A stretch of DNA of 6,924 bases from Bacteroidales bacterium (GTDB taxonomy: Bacteria; Bacteroidota; Bacteroidia; Bacteroidales; DTU049): contig JASEGF010000109.1 of NCBI GenBank assembly GCA_030017935.1, forward strand, positions 1 through 6,924. The letters run 5' to 3'. A model generated the notes under the pieces. It was not told the origin of the DNA. It did not search any database and saw nothing but the letters and a program-made list of their open reading frames with translations. This document shows, in pieces, positions 6,841 to 6,924 of the stretch. Each line of letters starts with the position of its first letter. The stretch's first letter is position 1. The position numbers and the translations under genes were made by a program.

Positions 6841-6924
6841 ATGCAAATTTTTGTACCTAACGTAGCATATAATACCAAGTTGCGTTCTATTATAAAAAAT
6901 TATATTAAATTTGTCCAAAAAATA
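6841..6924 (+). CDS. Start of an unidentified gene, cut by the window end
   Basis: An ATG at 6841 opens a frame of 28 codons that is still open at the last base. The translation begins MQIFVPNVAYNTKLRS and continues with a basic, Ile/Tyr/Phe-rich stretch, which reads as an ordinary soluble protein and not as repetitive low-complexity sequence. A stop at 6811-6813 in the same frame limits how far upstream it could begin. A promoter-like pair of boxes ends 11 nt before the ATG, and the preceding operon is closed off by a terminator, so this would be a separate transcription unit. I do not recognise the family, and 28 codons are too few to rule out a chance open frame. Confidence 0.4.
   Translation, partial: MQIFVPNVAYNTKLRSIIKNYIKFVQKI

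Noticed and set aside
6906..6913. TAAATTTG, an exact match to the -7 promoter box
   Set aside because: It lies inside the probable new gene at 6841-6924, its nearest TTG (6880-6882) is 23 nt away, and the better-spaced promoter at 6799-6829 explains that gene.
1..6924. Search for CRISPR arrays, tRNA or rRNA genes, insertion sequences and long repeats
   Set aside because: Nothing was seen by eye. The coding part is a continuous efflux operon and the flanks are too short and AT-rich to hold such elements.

Overview
The window is strongly AT-rich and looks like Bacteroidota DNA, probably of the order Bacteroidales. Three things point there. The gene set (TetR regulator, TolC-type channel, adaptor, RND pump, small PII-like protein) matches the Xep-type efflux loci of Porphyromonas and relatives. 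Two gene starts are preceded by sequences close to the Bacteroidota promoter (TTTG, about 19 nt, TAnnTTTG). None of the genes has a clear Shine-Dalgarno sequence. The species cannot be named from sequence alone.

Layout, all on the + strand: 1-171 is a T-rich leader with a 24-bp palindrome (106-129) and a promoter -7 element (150-157). Five tightly packed genes follow: the TetR-family repressor (172-813), TolC-family outer-membrane channel (800-2143), periplasmic adaptor lipoprotein (2153-3202), HAE-1-type RND permease (3227-6409) and a 100-residue PII-like protein (6406-6708). The 14-nt overlap, 9-nt gap, 24-nt gap and 4-nt overlap between them indicate one operon. A strong hairpin terminator lies at 6737-6764. 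Beyond it, a second promoter (6799-6829) leads into an open frame that runs off the window end (6841-6924).

Working together: the channel, adaptor and permease should form a tripartite, proton-driven exporter across both membranes. The regulator is the first gene of the same transcript and probably represses it, and itself, through the palindrome. The substrates cannot be read from the sequence.

The most interesting element is the last gene of the operon. Its sequence follows the PII (GlnB/GlnK) fold closely, but the T-loop is shorter and lacks the modified tyrosine. It is translationally coupled to the pump, which suggests a GlnK-AmtB-like regulatory partner for an RND exporter. The family itself is, to my recollection, already named (PG0541 family, transporter-associated), but its function is, as far as I know, undetermined.
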